Below are positions 1 through 10,070 of a stretch of DNA of 35,015 bases, one piece after another; position 1 is the stretch's first letter, and each line of letters opens with the position of its first letter. The DNA is from Gnetum montanum (Eukaryota; Streptophyta; Gnetopsida; Gnetales; Gnetaceae), in assembly GCA_015680685.1 (NCBI GenBank), contig MNCI01010113.1, forward strand, positions 162,808 through 197,822, written 5' to 3'. The notes under the pieces are model-generated. The model saw only the letters and a program-made list of their open reading frames with translations, did no database searches and was not told the DNA's origin. Made by a program: the position numbers and the translations under genes.

Positions 1-225
1 ACTGCGGGCAGACACGGGAAAAAATCTAACTCTGGAGGGATCAAACTGCTAGAGCTTCGCTACTCTAAAACTAGGATCCCGAACAAGGGAGAGCCACGTC
101 TTATTTATAGATATGGCGGCGGACTACGATATCACGTATGCGATATCGTAGGGAAAGATGCGATATCGCGGGGGATGCGATATCGCGTACGCGATATCGT
201 GGCCTGTGCGAACTGCGTCTCATCA
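1..225 (-). repeat. Partial LTR, subfamily B (truncated by window edge)
   Basis: This stretch is closely similar to 29655-29930, the U3/R half of the solo LTR there. Read on the minus strand it begins TGATGAGACGC at 225, then has five GATATC boxes between 128 and 199, then a TATA box (CTATAAATAAG, about 100-110). Positions 178-199 form a perfect 22-nt palindrome: CGATATCG, CGTACG, CGATATCG. It interrupts the LINE that continues at 226. The base group CTTAA at 226-230 should be the target duplication, but its partner lies outside the window, so solo and full-element status cannot be separated. Confidence 0.85.
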
Positions 226-1262
226 CTTAATAACTAAAACTTTGCTAGTAAGGGTAAGCTTTTGTTTTCTTTCCATTTATCAAGCTTCTTTTCAATTTTA
301 TCAATTACATAATTCCATAAAATAGTAAGATTAGGCTAAAAAAAAAAGGTATTCCTAAAATTTTGAAAATAGAATATTTTTACAAGATTTTCCATGGCTT
401 GAGAGTAACCTACTCATCAATATTGTCATTACAATAAATAATAGATTTTTCATAATTGATTCGAGAGCCAGATAACATGCAATAATCTTTCACTCTAGTT
501 AAAAGAGTATTAATATATTATAGAGAATTTTTAATTATAAGAAAGGAATCATCTACAAAGTACACGTTAAGAAATTGTGTATATTGATCATTAATTGAAA
601 TTCCCTTAATCAAATTCCTTTGTAGATCATAATGCAAATTATGTGAAAGAAATTTTGCAATAATAATAAAAAGATACAAAGCTAGAGGATAATCTTGACG
701 AATTGATTATTGAATAAAAAAAAGGAACTTAATCCAAAATTAGTAGCAGGTTGAGCATTAGCATTATTAAGCAAGATATGGACAAGATGAATAAAATATT
801 TACTAAATCCTTATTTATAGAGATAAGAAATAATGAAATTCCATTCAATCTTATTACAAACTTTGGCATAATCTAACTTAATAAAAGCAATGTCTTGGCT
901 AGCATCAGAAGCCCATTGCATTTCCTCCCAAGCTACAATAACATTATTTAAGATATGTCTACCTCTAACAATAGTAATCTACTCAAGTCTAATGATATCT
1001 TCAATAACCTTCTGAATTTGGCAAGCTATGCATTTAGCTAAAATTTTATAAGTATTTTTAAGGAGAGTAATTAGTCTCTAATTACTAATATTTTGAAGAT
1101 CTCTATTCTTAAGAACAACACAAATTTTTACCAAGAGAAATTTTTTTAATGGCTTCTTGGAAAACATGAAAAGGATCATCTTTAATGATGTTCCAATGCT
1201 TCTTAAAAAAATCAATAGAGAAACTATCAAAACATGGAGCTTTTCCATCTACTTAACTAAGG
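226..1262 (-). pseudogene. LINE (non-LTR) reverse transcriptase, C-terminal half, decayed
   Basis: Minus-strand translation gives the order of motifs of a plant L1-type reverse transcriptase. Near 1250 is GKAPCFDSFSIDFFKKHW (family form KAPGPDGF..FFK.FW). Next come LDYAKVCNKIEWNF near 870-830 and QDYPLALYLF near 700 (family QGDPLSPYLF). YFVDDSF follows, with the catalytic Asp pair at 548-553 intact, then SGSRINYEKS near 460. Numerous stop codons make it dead. The 3' end is cut at 225 by an LTR. The N-terminal side continues at 2276 beyond a solo LTR. Confidence 0.85.
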
Positions 1263-1267
1263 TCATT

Positions 1268-2270
1268 TGATGAGCAGCGGGTATCTCTTATGCCCAACCA
1301 TACAAATCACAAGTGTGTACACGCAATCCAATTGAATTTTGTGGATGGGACTAGTCTAGTATCTAGAATGTTAAACGTTGATCATAGGTCATTATTTTCC
1401 CACTTGAATTAGTGGTAGATTTGTCACGTATGGTTTAATCCAAGGTGAGACATATGATTATGATGTTATTGGGGCTAAGGCTAAGTTATATGAAAGAAAA
1501 ATTAATTATTTAATCTAATTAATAATAAGAAGATAAATCCTAAACTATCCTAAGGATGATGAGTGTCTATTCTCAGCTTGTTGTACACATTGTAAGCTTA
1601 CATACCCACCACTAAGATTACCAAGTATTATGCTACTAGGCAAACCAAGTAATAACACTACTGGGATTACCTAGAAAATACATGTTTACGCTTGCAAATA
1701 GTCACGCTTATTCCACAAATTGATTAACGTGCATGGAAATGTAAATATTAACTAAGAACATGGAAAGTAAATTAAATTAAAAGTAAATATATTCTAAGTC
1801 AAAGCGCTACAATGAATATGAATTAATCTTGATCTTATTATCATTCATGGAATGCATCCAAGTACAATGCCACTCGAATAAGACATTGTACAATTGACTC
1901 AAATCCACACTACAGCACTCATTGACTATTTCCTAAGATTATAAGAGAAAACTACAAGATTCTAGCTCCACTATTGACCGAATGATGCCAAATACATGAT
2001 GGGTGCTTGAATATTGGCTGCATCAATGAGGATGCATCGACACAACTAAGCTATAGCAGATGCAATATAACATTTATAGTATAGTAGATGTAATATAACA
2101 TATACAATGTAGCAGCTAATTGAGATGCATTGACAGGGATGCTACAATGCAGATGTGATTTAACATCTATGATATAGCATTTGCAATATCTTAGCTGACT
2201 AATACACTTGATAAATTGATACTTTATCATATCTCAATGACTCAGCTACCTGACATATCAAGTCTCATTA
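1268..2270 (-). repeat. Solo LTR, divergent subfamily C, with 5-bp target duplication
   Basis: The left end TGATGAGCAGCGGGTA matches the LTR terminus of this window's Athila-like elements. The right end reads CTCATTA, one C-to-T change from CTCATCA. It is flanked by TCATT at 1263-1267 and 2271-2275, a perfect 5-bp duplication. There is no internal region, so it is a solo LTR. It sits inside the LINE: the RT reading frame stops at 1262 and resumes at 2276. The U3 side carries a different short-repeat array (about 2052-2166) in place of the GATATC boxes of the other LTRs. Confidence 0.9.
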
Positions 2271-2275
2271 TCATT

Positions 2276-3600
2276 CTAATTTGATTTCTTCCATTGTAAT
2301 TTCTTCTTCATGAATACTTTGATGTATTTATGTTATAAGATGGGAAATATGCATGCTAGAGGTTTGGAAGGATTCTTTGCTAAAATGTGTAAAAGGAAAT
2401 TGATTTGCTAAAAAACTATTAAAAGTCTCAGGATCTTTAATGATGAAATCACTTATATAAAGTGATTTCAATTTAAGTACTTGATCCTTTCCTTTTAGAA
2501 ATTTAAAAAATTCCCTGCAAGGCTCATCTTCAATTTTTAGGCAACCCATGCAACTTTTAGTGAGAGAAATGTTAGCTTTGAAAGTATCTCAACATTAGTT
2601 AGCATAACAAGCTTTAGCCAAGGCTTTGAATTTCAAAATCAAAGGGATTTTGATCTAAAAGAATTTGCATTTGTTTTACAAATTTTGCAACAAGATCTTC
2701 TTCAACTTGACACTTATGCTTAGCGAATTATTTTCTAAAGCATCTAGCATAATTTTTGACTTTCAAGTAGTTCGCTATCACTAGTTAATCTAACCAATCT
2801 CAGTAGTAGGTTTTTTTTTTTCCATTCCATAAAGACTTCAAAATATTTTTCTCACTGGGTCCTAGGAACATATTAGCATTCATATAAAAAGGTTAATGGT
2901 TTTGAAAGGATGAAGGATTAATAAAAAAATGATATGACAAAGTAGCATTTGTATGCACTTCTACTTTCCTTATAGGTTTCCAAAAGAAAATATTAAAGAT
3001 GTAAAATCTATCAAGTTAATAATAAATTGTATCATTTCCTTGTTGACAATTACACCAAGTATAATGCTTCTCATTCAAATAAGATGGGAATAAAGAGCTA
3101 ACATCAGAAATAAAATATTTTTCTTTGAAATTACACCATTCTTCTTTTTCTTAAGAAGACATATTAGAAGGAAGATCATCAAGTTTATCTGAATAATTTT
3201 CAACCATATTGAAATCACCTCCAATAATCCAAGGAACTTTAGGAAAAGATAGAAGATATTTCCAAACCTTTGATCGATCTTTCAAATTATTAAGAGCATA
3301 AATATTATAGAGTTCAAAATCACCTTTTTCACTATGACAAATAATTCAAATAACTCTTCCAAGTTTATCAAAAGTAAAATTCAATACTTTTCTAGACTAA
3401 TTTTTATTAACAAGAATAGCAACACCTTATTTATTAACTTCATGAGTAGTAGAAAAAATAATGCTATTTTTTAAAATGAATTTACTAGTAAAAGTATTAT
3501 CATGAGTTGAAATCTTAATTTCTTGTAGGAAAATAAAATATGAAGATAAATGTCANATTAGTAAAAGGTTAAGAACTTATTAAAGAAGATTTCATTTGTG
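2276..3600 (-). pseudogene. LINE endonuclease and RT N-terminal region, decayed
   Basis: On the minus strand this holds the apurinic-type endonuclease of a plant LINE. The diagnostic GGDFNMV is encoded at about 3202-3222, with VPWIIGGDFN upstream and YSDKLDDLPSN, YTWCN and LDRFYI downstream. The linker to the RT includes KDPETFNSFLANQFPF (near 2440) and EEEITMEEIK just before the solo LTR. Stops and frameshifts are scattered through it. One undetermined base (n) lies at 3556. It shares one element with 226-1262. Confidence 0.8.
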
Positions 3601-3799
3601 CCTATTGAAAACTACCATTATTTACCTTTTCTAAAAAATTATTGTTTCTTTTTCTCACAAAAAACTTTTTTATTAAATAGGACAGATTCCAATAACATGG
3701 CCTTTACAATGATAATAGTTGCAATATCATTAAAAATTATACTATGTAATTTTTTAGGAAAAACACTAATTACTAGTCTTGAGTTTTAATTCTATCTTC

Positions 3800-4330
3800 T
3801 TCTACTATAAATCAATATTTACAAAATAATGTGTATGTTGCACACCATCTAGTAATGTTTTGAATCTATCTTCAAAATTGTGCCAATGCTATCAACAATT
3901 TTTCTTTCAACACTTTGAAAAATAAGAGGAAGATTTTCTAATTCAATACAACAAAGGATTTTAGAGTAATCAGAAGAATAAGGATCAAAATCCACTTTTC
4001 ATTCCCAAGCAATAAAAGTATTATGCTCATCCATAAAAACTTTAAGATCCAACGATTTCTCAACCATTTCAAAATTGGTCAGTTTGATAAGCAAAAAAGA
4101 TTCAAAAAAATAGCAAGCATGCAAAACATTAATTCTATAGTGTTCAAGGATAGTTTGAATCACTGATGTAAAACCCTTATCCAGGCAAAAAAAATCCAAA
4201 AATATGTAAAAATATGTATCGTGAAGTAATATCTTTTGACAAGGATTCATATAAATAATGAAGTAAAATAAAACTAAAAGCTTCAAAACTCTTCATAGTC
4301 TCTACATTCTAAGAGACATTATTATTTTTC
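3800..4330 (-). pseudogene. LINE ORF1 remnant with DUF4283-like domain
   Basis: The minus strand has a 95-codon open stretch at 3999-4286 and continues in frame toward 3800. Residues such as VLHACYFFESFLLIKL, EMVEKSLDLKVFMDEHN and DFDPYSSDYSKILCCIELENLPL follow the pattern of the DUF4283 domain found in plant LINE ORF1 proteins (nucleic-acid binding, upstream of a zinc knuckle). The order ORF1, endonuclease, RT on one strand agrees with a single LINE. A homologous ORF1 piece lies at 14035-14460 on the other strand. The family assignment rests on the motif pattern only. Confidence 0.6.
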
Positions 4331-4717
4331 ATCATCAAATCATTCCTCGCTAAAAAAAAATCTACTGTAAAAACTTTGCAACAAACCCTCAAGATCAACA
4401 AACCACACAAAGAATTTACTACACAAAACTCTTAGACGTTACCATTGTTACAAATGATGGCTCTTTTAAAGAGAGCATCCTAGATGATCTTGTAAAAATT
4501 TTAATCACCTACATACTTGGTTAGCACTTGGTGTAAATGATAAGAATCACTATGTAAATAATGGATAACTTGTATTATTAAAGCCAAACATTTTTCTCCT
4601 TTAGGGATAGGAGTACTAGTAACAAAACTAGATCACTATATGTATCCCAAGGACATATAGCTAATAATTTGGTTAAGCCCATATAGCTAATACTTTCACA
4701 AACCTTAAGATATAGTA
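4331..4717. other. Unassigned AT-rich DNA
   Basis: No coding signal, repeat end or RNA gene was recognised. It may be the 5' leader of the LINE or flanking DNA. CCCAAGGACATATAGCTAATA near 4650 is followed by a similar CCATATAGCTAATA near 4679, a short direct repeat. Confidence 0.4.
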
Positions 4718-4791
4718 ATGTGTTAAACTAGTGGTAAGACTCTGGATTTGGAATCTCCAAGTTATAAGTTTAATTTTGTAAGAAAAAAATT
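4718..4791 (+). repeat. Possible tRNA-derived SINE head
   Basis: The stretch around AAACTAGTGGTAAGACTCTGG resembles a tRNA D-arm/A box. About 40 nt later AAGTTTAATTTTG sits where a degenerate B box (GGTTCGAATCC type) would be, with an anticodon-arm-like GGATTTGGAATCTCC between them. It is followed by A-rich sequence. This order and spacing are typical of plant tRNA-derived SINEs. No tail or duplication was found, and element A2 starts 30 nt further on, so it may be truncated. Confidence 0.35.
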
Positions 4792-4822
4792 TCAAGTTTC
4801 CTCTCCATTCCAACACACTCGT

Positions 4823-5704
4823 TGATGAGTGGTGAGGTACCCCTACATCTAACCATACAAATCACAAGCGTTCATTCACGATTTGGTCGAATTTCATGGA
4901 TGGGACTAGTTGTGGCATCTAGATCATTATGCTTTGATTGTAGTTCGCTATCTTCCCACTTGGACTAATGGTAGCTTTGTCACGTATGATTTAGTCCAAA
5001 GTGAGGCATATGATGTTGTCTAATCCTACGCTACTACCAATGATGATAAAGAGATAAACTAATTAAGCTACTAAACAATGGAAAGTAGAATCTAATTAGC
5101 CTACATGCGATGGGTGTCCACTCTTAATTGTCTATATATGCCTTGGACTTCATGAGACTACTTTTAGGATTGCCAAGCGTATGTCACTGGGTGTGCCAAA
5201 CGATATACTACTAGATTACCAAGTATCTACACTTAAATGCTTGTGATTAAGGTGTATGCATTTTGCTTAATGATAATAATAGTAAATAGCAATAAATGAA
5301 AATGTTAACTAAGAATAATAGAAAATAATTAAATAATTAAAGCAATAATAAACCTAAGTAAATGCAACAATGATGAAAGTGATCTCGATCCTTATTTCTA
5401 GTCATGTAACATGTCCAAGTACGTCACACTCGAACAAAGGTGTTGTACAATTACAAACATCACACTATGGGCATGCACTGGGAATAACAGGAATGTAAGA
5501 AAGACTATCAAAAACTAAGAACTAAAAACTATCTTCCCTCTATTTTTTCTCAACTGTGCACCCAAGTGTTGTATTTATAGATTAGCATAGAGGAGATGAT
5601 ATCGGATATCCAACATCGTTTCCTAGGCTTCAGTATCGGGTATTCCATATCGGGGCTCTGATATTTGATATTTGATATTAGGTTAATAGATTCATGACTC
5701 ATCA
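4823..5704 (-). repeat. 3' LTR of element A2 (subfamily A)
   Basis: An 882-bp LTR, similar over its length to 12694-13517. Its ends are TGATGAGT and ACTCATCA, an 8-bp terminal inverted repeat. Minus-strand order: start at 5704, GATATC boxes at 5598-5610 and related TATC motifs to about 5670, TATA box CTATAAATACAAC at 5568-5580, then R/U5. The PPT abuts its 5' edge. Confidence 0.92.
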
Positions 5705-5717
5705 TACCCCCATGACT
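5705..5717 (-). other. Polypurine tract of element A2
   Basis: On the minus strand GTCATGGGGGTA ends directly at the LTR start TGATGAG. Element A1 has the same ATGGGGGTA/TGATGA junction at 25901-25910, so this is the plus-strand DNA priming site. Confidence 0.85.
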
Positions 5718-5889
5718 AAATGAAAACTCATCCTTGAGTTAGACAAAATGAGGAACAAGTTCTTTATAAAATATTGGGAAGGTATGGAATTACTGACTTA
5801 AACAACAAACAAAAATAATTGACTCTTACATGTCGTAGTGGTGTAGTACAAAAATGGAATACAGTATTACAAGACAAAAACTGGGAAGC

Positions 5890-8163
5890 TCATGTAGTGC
5901 CCGAAGGCAGTGGCTCCTCCATTGGTTACTTCCCCTTGTCGCCAGGCTTGTGAAATTTATAGTGATCAACCAATGCTTGCAAATTTTCTTCCTTCTTCTA
6001 TGGATCATGTACTATCTAGGTTGCTGAATTAATGTGTGCTGGTGTCAGTACATCTCAAGGACATGGCAGTTACAGAAACATCTTGTTGGCCTTCACATAC
6101 CAAGCTGCAAACTACCGTCGTTCTTTCTTAAAGGCCCTATTTTTTTTCTCAATTCATGATAATTTATTAATCTCCTAACTAGGTTTGAGGCAACATCCCT
6201 CTACCTATGGTAGTGAGCTTTGATCACCTCCAATTCCAAGTTTGCCACATGGAACTTCTGCAAAGCATTTCTTCAATCGACAAACTCTTTTTCATACAAT
6301 GCATAGGTAGTCGCTACCTGCTTCTCTAACTTGTTTGGATGTTAGCCTGCTATTAACATGGCAAGGTTGGCATATTTGAGGTTAGCCAACGCCATGTATT
6401 CCTTCAAATCTTCAATCTACAAGTCTTTAGTCTGTACTTTTGCCTACTAGACCAGTGCATAGCTATCCAGAATTGGCTACCACTTAAGATTTTGTGCTGA
6501 TAGGGACCTAATGCAAGCCTTAGCCATTTGGATTTCCTTCTCATTTATTTGCTTATACATGCCTACCTAGTCACAAAAGTGTTCCTTCAGTTTTTCATGC
6601 TTCTTGGCCTCATTCTGCCACATGTTGATTTCTATTGTAGACTTTTTTCAAATAGCACAAACCTCCTCAATTGAGAGGGTTCTATTTTCTTTAGCCAATT
6701 TATTAATGTCTTGGTTAACCCTCACCAGTTTTTCTCTTAACTTGTGGATGCTCTCCTCAAGAATATTCTTTTGCTTTTCAATTATAGTCAACCTGGAATT
6801 TTCAGAGGCGAGCTACTTGTTTTCCTCTTACATAATGGTCAATGCATTTTTATATGCGTAGGATTGTGCATCAATGGCTAAGGTATCCTAAACTACCTTC
6901 TCCTTTTCTTGTTCTATAGTTGTGCTCTCCTCAGTCATCTTGCCTAGCAACTTCGTCCTGAATTGTTCTAGTTGGTCAAGCACAACAAATCGGGCAAGGT
7001 CCTATCATTCAACTCTCAGGGCAGCTAGCTCTTATTGTAACCTTTGCACTTTTGCTTCTGCATGCTCTACCCTAAATTTAGCCATAGCCAGCTTCCCTTT
7101 GGTGGCTATGAGGTTTGACTATGCCATAGCGACATCATTGGGGATGTTAAATAGGATGGTCATCACTTACCCTATCTGCAATAAATGATCAAGAACATTC
7201 TCATGCATCGCAGAAGTCATCGAAGTCCTAGCCAGCATTTGTGCATCTCTAGTCCTAGTAAAATCTACTGGGGGCACAACAGGCACATTAAATGATTCTT
7301 TGATTTGATTTGTAATCACTTCTGCTGCGCCTGTCACATCCTGATGTTGCATTACCATAACTGTGGCACCTTCTCCAATTTCAAGCATCACTTGGAAGGA
7401 TGCAGCATTTCCATAGATTTGCCTAGATCACTGGGATCCTCCTCCTAATTGCAATGAGATCTCTTCCCTTGTTGGATCGGTTGAGACAGTGGGTTATACG
7501 ACATCATTGATTACTTTGAAGAGATTGGACTCATCTCTACTAACCCAGTTGATAGCCTCAATGATTTTTTTGTAAATGGCTCATTGAGGACCTATAATCT
7601 TGTAGTGACGGTGGTGGAGCTTGTGTTTCTGGGTGTTGTTTAGGCTCACATTGTACTTATGCTTCTGACTCTACTTCCTTCTCTCGTTCTTGCTCTTCAC
7701 CAAGATCTTTTCTTGGTGCCGCAGGTTTGAGAAGTTCAACAAAAGAGGAATTCTAAGCCTTTTTGGGGATATCATTCATATACCCTAGGATTTCAGCGCA
7801 TTTGCATAACTTCCTGATTAGGCAAGGGAATGGGAGTGTTGGTTTCCTTGCCTTTTTCTCCTCAAACTGCCTTTGAATTTTGGTGAAATAGAATTAGGGA
7901 AGATTAGCCACATATTTTCCCATTAAAATGGCACTTCCCTTGGCCACAAATGTTGAGATCCTATTAAGCCCCTTGGTTGGAAAGAGATGGTATGTACCAA
8001 TCTTGAACTATGTCCTCTCCTCCAGAGTCAGTTCATTATATGTTTTTTCTTCTTTGTTGTATGCCGATCTCAACCATAGTTTTCTAGTGTCGGGATTAGA
8101 CCTAGTGGACAAATGGGCTTCTCTATATAAAGGTTCTCCTTGTGCTCCTCTTTTTGGGGTCAT
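5890..8163 (-). pseudogene. ORF2 of element A2: coiled-coil protein in env position, decayed
   Basis: A second gene of about 758 codons between the conserved spacer and the 3' LTR. It starts MTPKRG at 8163 and ends PMEEPLPSGTT at 5890, with the same start and end as the shorter ORF2 of element A1. Residues about 50-145 include YNELTLEER, HLFPTKGLNRISTFV and LPFPCLIRKLCKCAE. This resembles the plant retroelement-associated 'putative plant transposon protein' (Transposase_32-like) pattern, an assignment from memory. A proline/acidic linker follows. From about 7140 to 6150 there is a long Lys/Glu/Leu-rich coiled coil with no aromatic core. It has many in-frame stops, mostly TAG where CAG is expected, plus two compensating frameshifts (near 7590 and at the T8 run 6140-6147). 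No signal peptide or membrane segment was seen, so it does not look like an envelope. Confidence 0.7.
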
Positions 8164-8466
8164 CAGTAATCAAGAAAAGATTGGGTGTTACTAAGGTTAT
8201 GTTCTTTATCAATAAGTAGTTTATACCTTACTCATTACCTTAGTTCATTAAATTCTTAGTTCATATGATTACAGAGTTAGAAAATTTTTTAAGAAAAAAC
8301 CCTCAAAAAGTGTTTATCGTCTTTAAAGACCCTTCGCAATTGATGCCTTTTCCCTTATGTGTGACTTAGAATGATGGTTATGGTTCATTGGGTGGAGAAA
8401 TTAAGGTTTTCGACATTAATATGATTGATTATTCATGATAATGCCTAAATTTTTTAACACTCTTAC
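8164..8466 (-). other. Putative leader intron before ORF2 (element A2)
   Basis: On the minus strand a good donor, AAGG/GTAAGAG, lies at 8466. The sequence runs 303 nt to a position directly before the ORF2 ATG. In the pol-bearing relative the same interval is 299 nt and ends CAG/ATG. In A1 the acceptor reads TATAG/ATG. In A2 it is CTG/ATG, so this copy's acceptor appears to be mutated. Confidence 0.5.
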
Positions 8467-8710
8467 CCTTATGGTACCCTCTAGGCATTAGCAAATTATT
8501 GAAAATTGGAAAAAGTTTTCCATGCAAACATCTTCCCCATGACTAAGTTGAACACTCCAGGTTTAGATAGGTTCAGATAGCACCAAAATCAAAGTGATAG
8601 AGAGCCAAATATTGCAAGTGGAAAGTGGGTGCGCAAAGCTCTAAGTTATAAAGAAAATTTGAACAACTCCCCTAGCTGCAAATGATGAGAATGAAGTTTG
8701 GACACCATAG

Positions 8711-8797
8711 GGATCATATATATAGGTTTTATGTGACCCGATATTAGGTATCAAATGTCATGTCCCACTCGATATCGGGTACTTGATATCGGGGTCC
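8711..8797 (-). promoter_or_regulatory. Putative internal promoter for ORF2: GATATC boxes plus TATA
   Basis: On the minus strand, GATATC boxes at 8785-8790 and 8771-8776 and degenerate GATACC/AATATC boxes at about 8745-8760 precede a TATA box CCTATATATATG at 8711-8726. The layout copies the U3 of the LTRs (boxes 20-100 bp upstream of TATA). A start about 30 bp downstream would give a leader of roughly 220 nt up to the GTAAG donor at 8466. The relative at 28857-28921 has the same layout with a different palindrome. Confidence 0.5.
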
Positions 8798-9059
8798 AAG
8801 AATATGCATTGAATGGGGCAACTAAGCATGGAAAATGAAGCTCTGTGATTGGTTGGAAGGTTTGAGGTTAGGTTCATAGTTCTGGGGTAAGTGGGAAATT
8901 AGTTTGAGGCATCAAAAGTGTGAGAAGGTGGAATCAACAATGTGAAAATCTTTAAAAGAAGCAAGAAAAAGGGCATTGAAATCGAGGTTGTGGATAGATC
9001 AAGTTACATAAGAAGGGAAATGACAAAATGTAACAATTAGGTGCTTGGAAGGTTAAGAA

Positions 9060-9640
9060 TGATGTGGTTGTGTCAAACAAGTACAAGTCACAAAATTTAC
9101 ACAAGTGGATCCTCCCCAAAGCATGCTTTAGCCTATGATTCCCATGTGTAACCACGCTAAAAAATGTTCGTAGGCACTAAAGGGGTTGGATGCAACGCAA
9201 ACCTGTGCAACAAAACACACATTAAAACCACCAATTTGAGATAATAACTCTATGTTACATAAAACCATGAGTTAGGATCACATGGACAATGAGATTAGAT
9301 AGACTGTAGAAAGGATTGTAGAAATTGGGACATGAGGTGCCTTACCATGGGCACAATGAATCCTTGTGTGTTATTAATGGTTAAATAATCATGAGTTCTT
9401 CTTTCCAAGATTCAAACCAAGTCCAAACCACATTGCAGTGATATCGCATCGTTTCATCACGCCAACGAATAACCATAAGTCTATCATAGTTGCAAGGAGT
9501 AACATCACTTGGCATTTTGTCCAAGGGAGGATCTTATTTATGTCATATATGTTTTTCTTTTTTGCTAGAAGTACTGAGAAGCCACCAACCTTTAGGCATG
9601 GGTACATGTCTTTCCAGTGGGACTCACAGAATTTATTTAG
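9060..9640 (-). other. Conserved block between gag spacer and internal promoter
   Basis: On the minus strand this aligns with 24380-25000 (element A1, plus) and 30110-30670 (pol-bearing relative, minus). Shared pieces include AAAGGTTGGTGGCTTCTC, CTTTGGGGAGGATCCACTTG and GTGGTTACACATGGG. A 72-codon open stretch (MYPCLKVGGFS...CDIT..GLGL) at 9389-9607 has a partial counterpart in A1, so part may be coding. Otherwise it could be a packaging, splicing or RNA-structure region. Function unknown. Confidence 0.6.
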
Positions 9641-9954
9641 TGCCTTTTCATAGTACTCTTACTTCCATTTTTTGTTAGATCTACAAGGATATAATGACAA
9701 CCTCAACAACATGATAGAACATACAGAAATGGCCAAAGCAAATCCACAAATCCCCTTGATTTCATACCCCTTACATTCCGTCTTGGTTTTGCACTCTTCT
9801 ACCTAGACATAATGATTATGAGTTTATTTTTAGGTTGGATGATGAAAAAGAATATCACTATGACCAAGGCAAGAACCTCTTATTAATGGAATAAGTGGAT
9901 GGATGATGTGGTCTCATTGTCCAAATAATCATTTTATTCACAAGCAAGATTACA

Positions 9955-10060
9955 TAACAAAGAAAATGAAAACAACAAATAGAAAAAATAGGAAAAACTA
10001 TATTAAGAAATAGGAAAATGACAAAAAATTGTAAAACAAAAAGATGAAAAACACTTAAGA
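9955..10060 (-). other. T-rich (sense) spacer after gag stop
   Basis: Immediately after the gag stop, the sense strand is a run of T-rich sequence about 100 nt long. The same composition and position occur at 23881-23990 after the gag of A1, and at 31195-31370 after the integrase of the relative. The match is in composition and place rather than exact sequence. Confidence 0.6.
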
Positions 10061-10070
10061 ATCTTGAAGA

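Noticed and set aside
128-199. GATATC array as P1BS phosphate-response sites
   Set aside because: P1BS needs GNATATNC; the boxes are CGATATCG and lack the outer G and C.
6604-8194. Plus-strand open stretches such as 6604-6861, 6922-7188 and 7928-8194
   Set aside because: They are antisense to ORF2, whose opposite frame matches A1 and has conserved ends.
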